Shown here in pieces: positions 1-11,200 of a DNA stretch of 64,000 nt. Numbering within the stretch: position 1 is the first letter of the stretch; each line of letters starts with the position of its first letter. The notes beneath the pieces are model-generated. The model ran no database searches. It had not been told where the DNA came from and saw only the letters and a list, made by a program, of their open reading frames with translations. The DNA is from Annona cherimola. Lineage: Eukaryota; Streptophyta; Magnoliopsida; Magnoliales; Annonaceae. The position numbers and the translations under genes were made by a program. The DNA is taken from positions 91,869,137 to 91,933,136 of the forward strand of contig CM059972.1 in NCBI GenBank assembly GCA_030490835.1, given 5' to 3'.

Positions 1-341
1 AACCCTCATGTGTAATTGTATATTAACCTATTTTAATAAATGTATACTATATTTTCAAATGTTTTATTTTCTTAATTATATATTTTTTAATAATTAGTGA
101 AATATTGAAACATATAATATTTAAATTTAGTATAGATGTATACTTATGTTTGATAGGTATATAAATTCTGAAAATTATATTATTTGACCCGACCCGCTAT
201 CCCAAAAAGGGTCCGATACCGACCCGAATTTTGTCCCGAGACCTAGAAGAAAAAAATAAGGGTCAAACAAGATTTTTAAAACGTAGAGTCAGGGTTGGGC
301 AAACCCTGACCCGTCCCGACCCGCCCCGATTCCCACCCCTA
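1..341. mobile_element. hAT-like element, terminal part (left end outside window)
   Basis: The stretch from about 180 is rich in GACCC/GGGTC motifs on both strands and ends in CCCACCCCTA at 341. Read on the other strand this is TAGGGGTGGGAATCGGGGCG, the common terminal form of non-autonomous plant hAT elements. The other terminus is not in the window, so the target duplication cannot be tested. No coding sequence is visible. Confidence 0.45.
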
Positions 342-1250
342 GAATCAATCCTACCCGATTTTCCCTGCATATAACCCATCCCCTATTTCTCGCTGCTAAT
401 CCCCTATTTCCCGGGCGACGTGGACTGTAATTTTCCTCCCCTTTTATATGAAGGAGAAGAGTCCACTTTAGAAAGATTGCTGGTATGCAAAAAACCTAGT
501 GTTCTTATAAGTCCAAATCCACGTAAATTCTACTATAAACACAATTCACGCGTAAGGAAGCTCAAAAATAAAAGACAGATAAATGGCTCCTTTGTACCTG
601 TTATTTTCGTGCTGGTTCGTGTAATATCCAATTATCTTTAACCGATCTATTTTGTTTAACATTATTTAAAATTTTTACAAGAAATCTACGGTTGGGGAGA
701 GATTCGTGGTCAAATCGCAGGAGATTTGCATGCTAGTATATACCTCATATTAGTCAAATTGGCTTAACTTTGGTAGTGAAAATACATGGCTAGAAGTTTA
801 TGAAATCTATAGCTTTGGTAAAATCCCTGACCCATTTCTTAACGTGCTAAAAAATAAATAAATAAAATACCTCATTGAAAATATCCTCGATCAAAAATTT
901 TGAACTACGGACTTCACACAACGCACTACAGACGGTTGAGTGTTGACGTCGCACTGTAGCTTGGGTGAGTTGGACTTAAGCTTAATTCTAATCTGTTAAA
1001 ATATCTCAGCCTAATTCATTTATTAACTTATTCACAAAATCTCAAATATTAACCTTAATCCATTTTTATTTGATTAACGAATTAGCAGATAGTTACTGAG
1101 CTTCCTACTAGTTATCTAAATAAATTGATTTGTTAAAACTATATAAAATAAATCAAAATGAGGCTCTTGAATAATATAAAATATTGACATCTTACAAACA
1201 TACTTGACAATTCTAAAGTATATAGTTGGTTCGAGTAAAAAGGGGTTAGG
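342..1250. other. AT-rich intergenic stretch without recognised features
   Basis: Only short open frames occur and none has a recognisable motif or coding character. I see no RNA gene or repeat with defined ends. Confidence 0.5.
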
Positions 1251-1277
1251 ACATATATATATATATATATATATATG

Positions 1278-1652
1278 AGAGCTGTTCCGGTGCAATGACG
1301 CTGCACCGGAACAGCGGTACAGTGGCCCCAAAATGGGGGCCACATGATCATGAAATCATGATCTACTCCACTCATTGTATTTAGAATAATGTATTCTATT
1401 ACCATACCAATTTTCATCCCAATCAGATATGTATATGGGCCTCATCTGAAAATGGTACAAATCTAACGTAATAAAATAGTTTGATGTAAATAACAACTTT
1501 AAAGTATCTGATTGGGATGAAAATTGGTATGATAATAGAATACATTATTTTAAATACAATTGGTGAAGTAGATCATGATTTCATAATCATGTGAGCCCCA
1601 TTTTGGGGCCACTGCACCGCTGTTCTGGTGCAGTGATGCTGCACCGGAACAG

Positions 1653-1653
<1 letters not shown>
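1278..1653. mobile_element. Palindromic MITE between (AT)n tracts, copy 1
   Basis: A 376-bp element whose two ends are inverted copies (GAGCTGTTCCGGTGCA... / ...TGCACCGGAACAGC). Inner arms also pair: GTGGCCCCAAAATGGGG, ATCATGAAATCATGAT and ATCTGATTGGGATGAAAATTGG all recur inverted. It is bounded by (AT)n at 1251-1276 and 1654-1706. A closely similar copy lies at 3909-4288. No ORF fits a transposase, so it is non-autonomous. The AT-tract context fits insertion into TA dinucleotide repeats (TA target, Tc1/mariner- or Micron-like), but the superfamily is not proven. Confidence 0.75.

Positions 1654-1706
<53 letters not shown>
1654..1706. repeat. (AT)n microsatellite
   Basis: About 53 bp of pure AT dinucleotide directly abutting the palindromic MITE. 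A shorter tract (1251-1276) flanks its other side. Confidence 0.9.
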
Positions 1707-1709
<3 letters not shown>

Positions 1710-2550
1710 AGAGTGCAAGTGTTGTTAATAGATTAGTGAGTTATGTAGGTTAATCATATTACTGAAAGGGTTGATGAATTATCAATAGACAATCCTAGAA
1801 TTTTCGCTTAAATGGGTTTAGGGTTACACAATAAACTAGTTAACCTACTAACCTATTTGTTTAATTTGTTTATAAATGAATTAAGATTGACCTTTTTACC
1901 TAAACGAGTTGCAACTCATTAACCCAATAATCCACTTAGGTTAAATAAATTATGATTGACTATTGGTAACCCATCAACCTGTTTAGTCATCCGATTAATC
2001 TGTATAACTTGTCCAACCTATTAACAACCTGTGTACCATAAGTATGCAACACAAGCTTGAAATGTCCAAACTCTTTTAGCTAGGACCAACTACTATTTAT
2101 GATTTTTAGGTATGTTTCCAAGCTATTAATATTTTTTATATTCAGAAACCTAATTTTAATTTATTCCATATAATTTTAAGAAATTACTTTATTTGTCTTC
2201 AAAAACAAATCAGATTGTTTGGATAACCCATTAAAAGTAATAAAAAAAGATAACCCGATAACAACTTGTTAACGATGTATTTAAGCAACCCATTAACAAC
2301 TACCAACCTGTTTATTAAATGAGATATAAACAAATTAGGGTTAAGATTTTATAAATGTTTCAATATACAGATTAAAGTCGAGATTTTATAAATAGGTTAA
2401 AATTAAATTTATATTTTAATCTACCCAATCTGATCCATTTACATTCCTAAATGAGTTGTTGGGTTAACAGGTTGCAACCTATTTAGGTAGAAAGGTCAAC
2501 CCTAATCCTAATCAGGTTAATGAGTTAAACCATTTATCGTGCACCCCTAT
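1707..2550. mobile_element. Degenerate hAT-like element (right end recognisable)
   Basis: AT-rich sequence with many dispersed TTAACC/GGTTAA words such as AACCCATTAACAAC, in both orientations. It ends in GTGCACCCCTA at about 2550, which on the other strand is TAGGGGTGCACG, a hAT-type terminus. The left end is not identifiable and may have been lost at the (AT)n tract. It is non-coding. Confidence 0.35.
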
Positions 2551-2834
2551 GAATCGACGGAATTAGTAGAAAGCACTTCCCTTTCTCCTTCCAAACAGCA
2601 TAAGGCTAATATGGAAACAGTGTAACATCTTCAGCCGCACGGCCAACCAAGCCCTGACCCTAAGGTGGTTCACTCCTGCTGAGTGAGTTAGCAACATAAC
2701 AGCATCTTATTCATCAATAAAAGGGGAAGGGATCTAGCCTGCTGATGAAATTTTCTTTATGCATCACCAAGAAGGAAATAATCGAAGTGATTTCTGGCAA
2801 AACAAATATTACCCATTAATTTATTTTTATATTA

Positions 2835-3085
2835 TAAAGGGATAATCCTGGCTAATAGGATGCTTTTTTGGGTTTTTTCCTTCAAAATTGTTCCTCGATC
2901 ATATTTAATTCATATACTAAATTTAATAATTTTTAGATGTGTATATATATTTTTGAATTTCGAAAATTAACAGTTTTAGTGTATTTAAGTCATTTTCACC
3001 CAGAAACTGTTATTTTTAAATTCGAAAATATTTATACATATTCAATTTAATGAAATACATTTTGGACAATATTTTTCTAGAGAAG
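2835..3085. mobile_element. Fold-back MITE of the palindromic-core group
   Basis: Two arms pair imperfectly around a centre near 2985: ATATTTAATTCATATACTAAATTTAAT on one side, ATTCAATTTAATGAAATACATTTTGG on the other, with AACAGTTTTAGTG and GAAACTGTT near the middle. The centre carries the GTATTTAAGTCATTTT word shared with other fold-back elements in the window. The ends are blurred. Confidence 0.4.
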
Positions 3086-3149
3086 AACCATTGGCTCCTC
3101 TTAGCTCTAGCTAATAGTATCATCCCTTATTATGAATGAGTTTGAATGT

Positions 3150-3486
3150 TTGATCATATGCAGCCCGCTGCATAGGAGCTCCCATGCGGACCGGCCACAA
3201 CTTCCTTTTTTTTTTTTTTTTTATAACGCTGTCAATTTAAGTGTAATTAGTATCCCAAATTTTAACATTTTTATAGTTGTGTATATATGTTTTTGGAATT
3301 TCAAACAAAGAAGTAAATGACTAAAATGCACGTATTTGAAATTTTCATAAAAACATACACATTTCAAAAAGGGTAAAAACTTACATATTAATTAAGATAC
3401 ACTTAGTATAACACTTTTATTTTTTAAAAAATTTTAAAATTTTCGTAACCGGACCCATAGGAGCTACCATGCAGCTGGCCCCATAT
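3150..3486. mobile_element. Fold-back MITE with GGAGCTCC-type arms
   Basis: The left arm (GATCATATGCAGCCCGCTGC, then ATAGGAGCTCCCATGCGG) and the inverted right arm (GGTCATATGGGGCCAGCTGC, then ATGGTAGCTCCTATGGG) pair over about 45 bp. Between them is the AT-rich palindromic core seen in other window elements. No convincing target duplication was found and no coding capacity is seen. Confidence 0.5.
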
Positions 3487-3890
3487 GACCATTACTCATT
3501 ATAAATTAGCTGGATTGGGAAAACTTTTTGAAAGACAAAAAAAATAAAAAACCACTAGTACAACACTTTGTTTTTAATCATTCTCCTTATAAAAGAAGCC
3601 TGAAATCGCAAAAAAAAAATTAAGTGGTATACATGTTGCATTGATCTCGCAGGCCCACATGAAACGTGGATGGCCAATTAACGTGTGCCGACCATCATAA
3701 ATATGCACAACCATCTGTTTGATTTTCATAATATTGATTTTTACCCCTATGCAGCAACCCACAGTGAGCAATCAGAACACTATTTCAGATCACCCTGCTT
3801 ACAATTTGACAAACACACAGTAACTAGAACATGTTACCATGACTGATCCAACAATTCGACTAGAACGAGAAAATTTGAAAAAAGAAAATA
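3487..3890. other. Intergenic sequence without recognised features
   Basis: I see no coding signal, RNA gene or defined repeat between the fold-back element and the next (AT)n-flanked MITE. Confidence 0.5.
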
Positions 3891-3908
3891 TATATATATA
3901 TATATATA

Positions 3909-4286
3909 GGGAGCTGTTCCGGTGAGCGTCACTGCACCGGAACAGCCGTGCAGTGGCCCCAAAACGGAGCCCACGTGATCATGAAATCATGATCTACTCC
4001 ACCCATTGTATTTAGAATAATGTATTCTATTACCATACCAATTTTCATCCCAATCAGATATGTATATGGGCCCCATCTGAAAATGGTACAAATCCAATGT
4101 AATAAAATAGTTTAATGTAAATAACAATTTTAAAGTATCTGATTGGGATGAAAATTGATATGATTATAGAATACATTATTTTAAATACAATGGGTGGAGT
4201 AGATCATGATTTCATGATCATGTGGGCCCCATTTTGGGGCCACTGCACGGCTATTCCGGTGCAGTGACGCTGCACCGGAACAGCTC

Positions 4287-4288
<2 letters not shown>
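3909..4288. mobile_element. Palindromic MITE between (AT)n tracts, copy 2
   Basis: A 380-bp element with perfect terminal inverted repeats GGGAGCTGTTCCGGTG at 3909 and its complement ending at 4288. The interior is near-identical to copy 1 (1278-1653): shared GTGGCCCCAAAA, ATCATGAAATCATGATCTACTCC and ATCTGATTGGGATGAAAATTG blocks. It sits between (AT)n tracts at 3890-3908 and 4289-4326. It is non-coding and close enough to copy 1 to suggest amplification in the same period. Confidence 0.8.
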
Positions 4289-4326
<38 letters not shown>

Positions 4327-4329
<3 letters not shown>

Positions 4330-4436
4330 AAGTGAACAATTCTAAATACAATGAGTGGGGTGAATTTATGGGAAATGATCAGGTGGGGCCCACAGTGCAT
4401 GGACTGCACGGTGCAATCGCATGCACTGGATCATTT

Positions 4437-4471
<35 letters not shown>
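4327..4471. mobile_element. Short related MITE derivative plus (AT)n
   Basis: The sequence from 4340 (TTCTAAATACAATGAGTGGGG) resembles an internal part of the two palindromic MITEs. A 71-bp unit at 4370-4440 has inverted ends GGGAAATGATC / GATCATTTCCC and an inner GCATGGACTGCACGGTGC palindrome, and runs directly into (AT)n at 4441-4471. It is either an internal-deletion derivative or a separate small family with the same AT-tract preference. Confidence 0.45.
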
Positions 4472-4474
<3 letters not shown>

Positions 4475-5271
4475 AGCACCACTTCTCAATTTTGTTTCAA
4501 ATATGTTTCCCTTTGAATGCACATTTAAAATTTTAAAAGCAAGCAGTGAAAATTAGTAAGAAATGAATAATGAAATAGAAACATGCGAAGGAAAAGCGAG
4601 ACGACTACATGAAAAACGAAATAGAAGCATGCAAGAGAGAAGCAAGAAAAGAATTTCAAAGTTTAATGGTTGTATATTTGCTCTCAAATGAGTTTCAAAA
4701 TAACAGCAACAGTGACAATAATAAATTACAAGCTTTTGAATCCTCTGAAAACAGGATGAATATAAATTATATATATATACACCAAAAAAAAAAGGCGCAC
4801 ACAAGAACACGCCCCCTCAACAATTACATGTCATACAACCCTCACCAGCCAGTACCTCAAACGTGCAGGCCTTCTCTTTCAGACAGCAATCTTCAACACC
4901 ACACCTCCAATGGCACCCTCGGAATAGAATGTATACATATATTCTATTAGCAAACAGATCACACATGAACATATAATCTGAAAATTGGTGATCCAACCAT
5001 CAAAGTTCAGAAGAGCTGGAGAACAACCCATGTTTCCATGCATGGATGTTTTCACAAAAACGTATGAATTTACAAAAAATGGGCTGCCAATTCTTCACAG
5101 ACAATGCATGAAAACATACAACTGGTGATGCATCAAGACAACAGCCGATGAAATCCCAGAATAACCTCTGGACATCTGCAGCATAGTGCATTTGATCAAT
5201 CCAAAGACGCCTAGAACCTTTTCAAATCCTCTCTGGCAACTGCAAGATCACAATCCATTAGGTCCTCAGAT
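4472..5271 (-). other. Downstream region / probable 3' UTR of the cytoplasmic kinase gene
   Basis: Non-coding sequence past the kinase stop codon. The several hundred bases nearest the stop probably form the 3' UTR, but I could not place a polyadenylation signal with confidence. Short open frames on both strands here have no recognisable content. Confidence 0.35.
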
Positions 5272-8200
5272 TTAGATAGATCTACTAGCTTGCTCTCTAG
5301 AAGAAACAGTGCCAACCCCTGGTGAAGAGGATGATGGTCGTGGGGCCCGGGGACTGCGTCTCCTGCCATCTGCATCAGAGCCATGTGACTGGGAAACTAA
5401 ATATTCAAGTGCGACAACCACATCACCAATAAGAGGACGGAAATTGGGCTGCTCTTGAAGGCACATAACTGCAACGGCAATTGCTTGATGAAATGATCGT
5501 ACAGGATAGTGGCCTTGCAGCAAAGGATCAGCTATTTGAACAAATTTCCTTCTATCCTTGAGAAATGGCCTGGACTGAAACGAACAAAATAACAGATGTT
5601 TAGCAAACAATATATGCAAGAAGATATCAACGACTAGTGCAGAGTGAAAATATAAATAAATAAATAGAAAAGTTAACGCATTTTAGTTTTTTTTCTTTTT
5701 TCTTTTTTTTACAATTGGGTTTGTTTCCCTAAACTTGTATGAACTCTAGCTGCAGACAAGATGACAAGACTCCTAGTGAATTGGACCATCAGGGTGAGGG
5801 GAAGAAGCTTTTCATTTGGAAATGAACACAATATCTGGACCATTGGGCTTCAAGCTGTTCTTTCGACAAGCTCATTGTCCAATGCCTGTGTGTCCACGCA
5901 TAAAGGAGCAAACTATACACTTAAGATTTCCAGTAACCATTCCTAAGCTATGAGCTCGCAGATGAGGAACCTGACCTAACCCAGCCATCTATGATCTCTT
6001 AGTAAGCCTACCTATCTAACACTACCCCTGATTCCAAAACATCCGATGGAAATACGTAAAGCATTAGAAGTACAAGAAACATGGTACAAAAACTCATCAC
6101 ATTTTCCCTCAAGTGTGTACATATCCCATGCCACGGATAGGCTAAACGTTGGAAGGATAACGGAAATTGCATTCTTCCCAGCAATGGAGGATACCCATTC
6201 CAAGTCTACCTAATCAAACAAAGCCATACAGGAACATCAAAAGCATTCCTGGTTGATTCGAAATTTAGTCGAAAATTTAATAAACAGATCCAGGGAATTT
6301 TTAAAAAAAAAGTGTAAAGGACATTGATGCACAAGCTATAATTTGAGACATCATGACAAGGCAAGGACATTGCATTCCAAGAATTAATTAAAAAACCCAG
6401 GTAGCTCAATCATATACTACATAAAACACATAAATTTACTCCATTTTTTCAATTTGTGTAATTTTCTTTTCACATTGTTTATCCGTAAAAAAGGATGGAA
6501 TTTTCCACACGTTATAACAAGCTCTACTCCAAATAAGTTAACCGCAATTTCCTTCTTGCTGCCACCAAGGTTACAGGTACAAAAACAAAACATAGATACA
6601 TGCAGCATCTTAGGCATGAGATTGCTTATATTATGTGCTAGGTAGCGGAACATGCACAGCTGGCCTGCAAATAAGTGAAGCCTTGCAATGCTCAAATACA
6701 TAGTCCCAGAGCCCATAATTGACACCACAGATTGCAAGTAGTTGTTGCATTGAGAGATTGAAAGTAGTTGGATTGAGCACGGGCAGACACTGTGCTTGCT
6801 TACAGGATATGAAATGTGCACGTAAAAAAGAGAGGTCTGAACTCGTCAAGGAACTGGCATTCATATGTCAGCTCTAACCACAAGACTCTACCATGTCAAA
6901 GAGCATATCAAGAAATAAATTATGCATTTAAACCTCAAACGCAATTTTTAAGATAACCTACCCAGGTGATTAGATTCTGTTCTCCAGCCTCTCTGGAAGT
7001 GTCTATTGCCTTCCGTCCAGTGATGAGCTCCAATAGAACCACTCCAAAGCTATATACATCAGATTTGAGGGTCAATTTACCAGACATCGCATACTCTGGG
7101 GCACAGTAACCATATGTTCCCATCACCCTTGTTGAGACATGTGTATTGCCACCAACAGGCCCCAGCTTAGCAAGTCCGAAATCCGAAAGCTTGGGGTTGA
7201 AGTTCGAATCCAACAAAATGTTGGCAGATTTTAAGTCCCGATAAATGACAGGAGGATCAGCTTTGGTATGCAAATACTCAAGACCTCGAGCAGCACCAAA
7301 AGCTATCTTTATCCTCATGTTCCATCCCAGAGGCTCTTTTTCTGGATTCAGATCTGGAAACAAAAAAAAAAAAAAAAAAAAGCATCAGCAGGAACTTATA
7401 AAAGGATATTTGCAGTGTTTGCTGAATTGACAACTGAAAAATCAGAAGAAAAAACTCCAAAATAGACAACAGATAATAAAGCCTAGAACTGGAATTGGAA
7501 GCAGGTTCAACACAAATTTATGGTTGGTGAAAAAGCTTTTAGTAGACCTCTTTTTATTGAGGCCTCACAGTTCCAAGAGGTTGTAGTAAAAGAATATGCA
7601 TCACCATGGTAGAGGTCTCCCACTTCATTGAAAGCATAATCTATTTTTTTGAATGCCCCGTTTCAATAGGACTAATGTCTTGTTTCACAAGAATTTTCTA
7701 ATTGCAACAAATCTAGAAGCAAGATCAGAATGACTAATCCTAAATTAATGAACTTCCTCATGACCCAGTCCAGATTCAGTTTAGCTGCACTAGATAAGGT
7801 GACAATCTTATAATTCAACCAAAACAGAGCAAGGTGAACTGTACCAGGTTTTTCACAAACTCATTCTTAGTTTGCAAGCCAAACCAAGTCAAATCAGATG
7901 CCAACCCAAACTATGGTTCATAAAAATCTAAGTGCCAATACATATAAGGAATGCCAAGAAAGTTGTGCATTCCAATATAAGTCAATCAAAAATTATATTA
8001 TTCTGATCAGCAGTAACGCATCTAGAAATGGCTTCCAAAATACACAGGTAAAGACGAGGGGAAAGTAGTACCACTAACATCATTTTTTACTTGAATTAAA
8101 ACTTCTATTAAAAAACCAAACCGTTTAATACATAATAAAAAATGTTAAACAATAAAGCTGTTTGTCTTAAAGCTTAATCACTTAATATTCCATGCAATAG

Positions 8201-11200
8201 TCATATTCTCATCAAAATTTAACAGCACATCTCTCCATGCTATAATGATATTCTTGTTGAAACTTGACAGCTGAAAGAACCAGTAATCAAAAAACAAATA
8301 CCATCGGCATCTCTTATTGATGATTCAGTCACTGTTTTAAAAGCATAATTAACAATCACCACACCAACTTCAGCATTTTGGTTAAAAGCAGTATGAACTT
8401 CGATAATGAAATAATAATTGAATATGCATAGCATACAGCTAAATAACATTTTCCACTTGTAATAGAAAGGTCAAGACTTAAATTTCGAATGCTTAAAGAA
8501 ATTCCAGCAGAACCAAAGAAAGATATCTAAAATTATTTAAAATAACCTAAACGACTTCACAAGTTGAACTGTTTCAGCAGTTGGCCTCGCCAGGTCTACC
8601 ATTTTTCTTAAAAGGACAGCTTTTTGCATAGATAATACCGATATCAATTCTGGATAACTACCAGGTACATTTGGTTTTCAAAATATCAAGTATAATATAA
8701 TCATTAAGTTGCAAGCTAAAAAACCACATTACTGGTTTGAAATAGGATGCAATAATAGTTCATTTTCTAGCCCTTCCTCCCGCAATAATCTCATTGTTCA
8801 AGAAAGCCATGTTGGTAGCAACATAAATGGCCTTTTGTAAATAGTTGAAGAACAGAAAACAAAAGTTGAAATTTGAAAAAGCTGAGAGAAATTGGATGAG
8901 TCAACCACAACACCCTGGTGTCTTAAATTCTTAACACTTCAAACATGCATCAGCAGTGTCTTAAATTCTTAGTACTTCAAACATGTACCAGCCGTTTATA
9001 AAGTAACAAGTAGAGTAGAACTCAAGCATATGAAAAATGCATTGTAAGTGAATAAAGCATTTCCATCTCATGGGTTAGTCAAGTCTACTAAAGACCAATC
9101 GTGAGTTTCAAAGTCCGACATAAGAGAAGGTATACTTCTAGCGTAAAGATATGAAACAACACTGTAACACCCTTTTGTACTACCATTACTACCATGTAGA
9201 GAGAACTCAAGCTAGGTGGAAGCAATGAAAATAATCCATTTGGCCTATTTGGATAGGCCGAAGCTGGTATAGTCTTTACATCCTTTTTACATAAATATAC
9301 CATAACAAGGAAAAATATTACATCTGCATACCTATATTTTCTGGCCTTAAGCATACTTTTTCAATCATTAACTTACCTTTTCCAAATGCCTCTACCTTTT
9401 CCACTAGTAACCTTATCCTTTTCAATCATTATTCTATTTTTTTTTTCCATACCAATCGTACATTATTATCAACCCTAATTTTGTCATTCCATCCTGCTTT
9501 TCCTGCATTCCACTCTCTTCTACACCATACACTCCATTACACTCTCCATTACACCTGTGCAAACAGGCCATTAAGGGGTTTAGTCAAATTGGCAAACGGC
9601 AATTAAACTGAAGGAAAATTCAAGAAGGTGGAACGTCACGTAGTCAAATGCCAAATTGTCCAAAAGAGAAGCATAGCAAAAATGACATTGTTCAGGACTT
9701 CAGTTGTACCTTGACAAGATTAGACAAACTTGTTTATAAGTAAAAATGCTTAGAGGGAGTTCAGCCAGTGCACCAATTGGAGACAAGAAGGAAAAAATAC
9801 TTGGCTGTTTTAGTTAGTGGTGCAACTTGGGTAGGGTACCTACTAACCAGACCCTAAAATAGGTAGGGTAGAATAGAAAATTTTACCCATAGGTATGGGT
9901 AGGGTATAATTCATTACCCAATCTCCTAAATAGGGTAAGAATAGTGTAGGCATGCTGGGTACCCTCAGGAATTTATTCTATATATGTATAGTTGTGTATG
10001 TATATGTAAATAATTTTTATATTGCGTCGCCATTCGGCTGCAAATAGTGACTCATGCGGTGGAGAGTGTGTGGCACGCGCATTGGGAGGGCGCCCAAATT
10101 TCCCATCCCGCCCTTCCTATTTCAAATCCTGCAGCTGTGAAAGTGAATATCCTGGCATCTTTTTGAATCCTAGAAACTTCTCCATTCTCTAACCGCAACC
10201 CAACTCCACAGCAATGAAACCCCCCCTCCTTCACAACTCAATCCAAAGACAAAACCTCCGTCCTCCACAACGCCGAAACCCTCTGTCCTCCTCAGTGCCA
10301 AAACCCTCTCCTCCACAGCTCAATCTAGTGCCCAAACCCTCACACGTCCACAGCGCCAAAACTCAACAACAAAACCCTAACTCCCTCTTGCTCCCAACCT
10401 GCACGATCGCAAACTCTGCTCTTTCTCAACTTGCATGACTTCAAATCATAATGTCTTCCACTTCAGATACAATACTTTCTTACTCATGCCATTTCTTTTT
10501 CTCATACGATTAATTTTTTGTTATATTTTATTTTGCAAAAAACGCAATATGAAATCAGGTGAACATCATCAATCCTGCTACTGTCTATTTCATGGCTTGC
10601 TTTGTCACGTCTTGTGATCTATAGGTATATTCATCTCTTTCTCACGTCTAATATATGTAATATTGACTACATAATATGGAAATGGCATTCTCTGTTTTGT
10701 GGATATTGTTTTGTGTTCATCGTCATTGGTTGTAGAATATGCAAAAAAGTTGAATCATGTTAGTGTTGTCAACATGTTTTCTATTATTCAAAACAGTGCG
10801 TAAAATGTTTTTTCAAATGTTGTTATTGAACATTTGAGGAACCGATTTGGAACCGGAATCGGAACTGACCCTATGGGTAACGGGTAAGATAGGGTACAAT
10901 AGGAACCGACTCTATGAATGGTTAGGGTAGGGTAGGCTTTTTAGAAATAGGATATGGGTAGGGTACACCATTATCCGAACCAAACCCTAGTTTTAGCCTC
11001 AAGCAATGGAAATTGTGAAACCATCCTAACCAGGAACAAGGAAGTTTTTGAAGATGAAAGCTGTAATGGTGAAATAGAATCACCTAAAAATGCAGACAGG
11101 GATCATAAGAAAAACTTGAAAATATGTCCTATCCACACTAGACTGAAAAGTCATCAAAGACCTGTGACATAACCTCTAGAACAACAGTTTAAAGTTTAAA

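Noticed and set aside
10214..10617. Pro/Ser-rich frame with AAACCCT repeats as a gene or telomere-like array
   Set aside because: It lies within a hAT-like element bounded by a near-perfect duplication; the AAACCCT words are irregular and not a tandem telomeric array.
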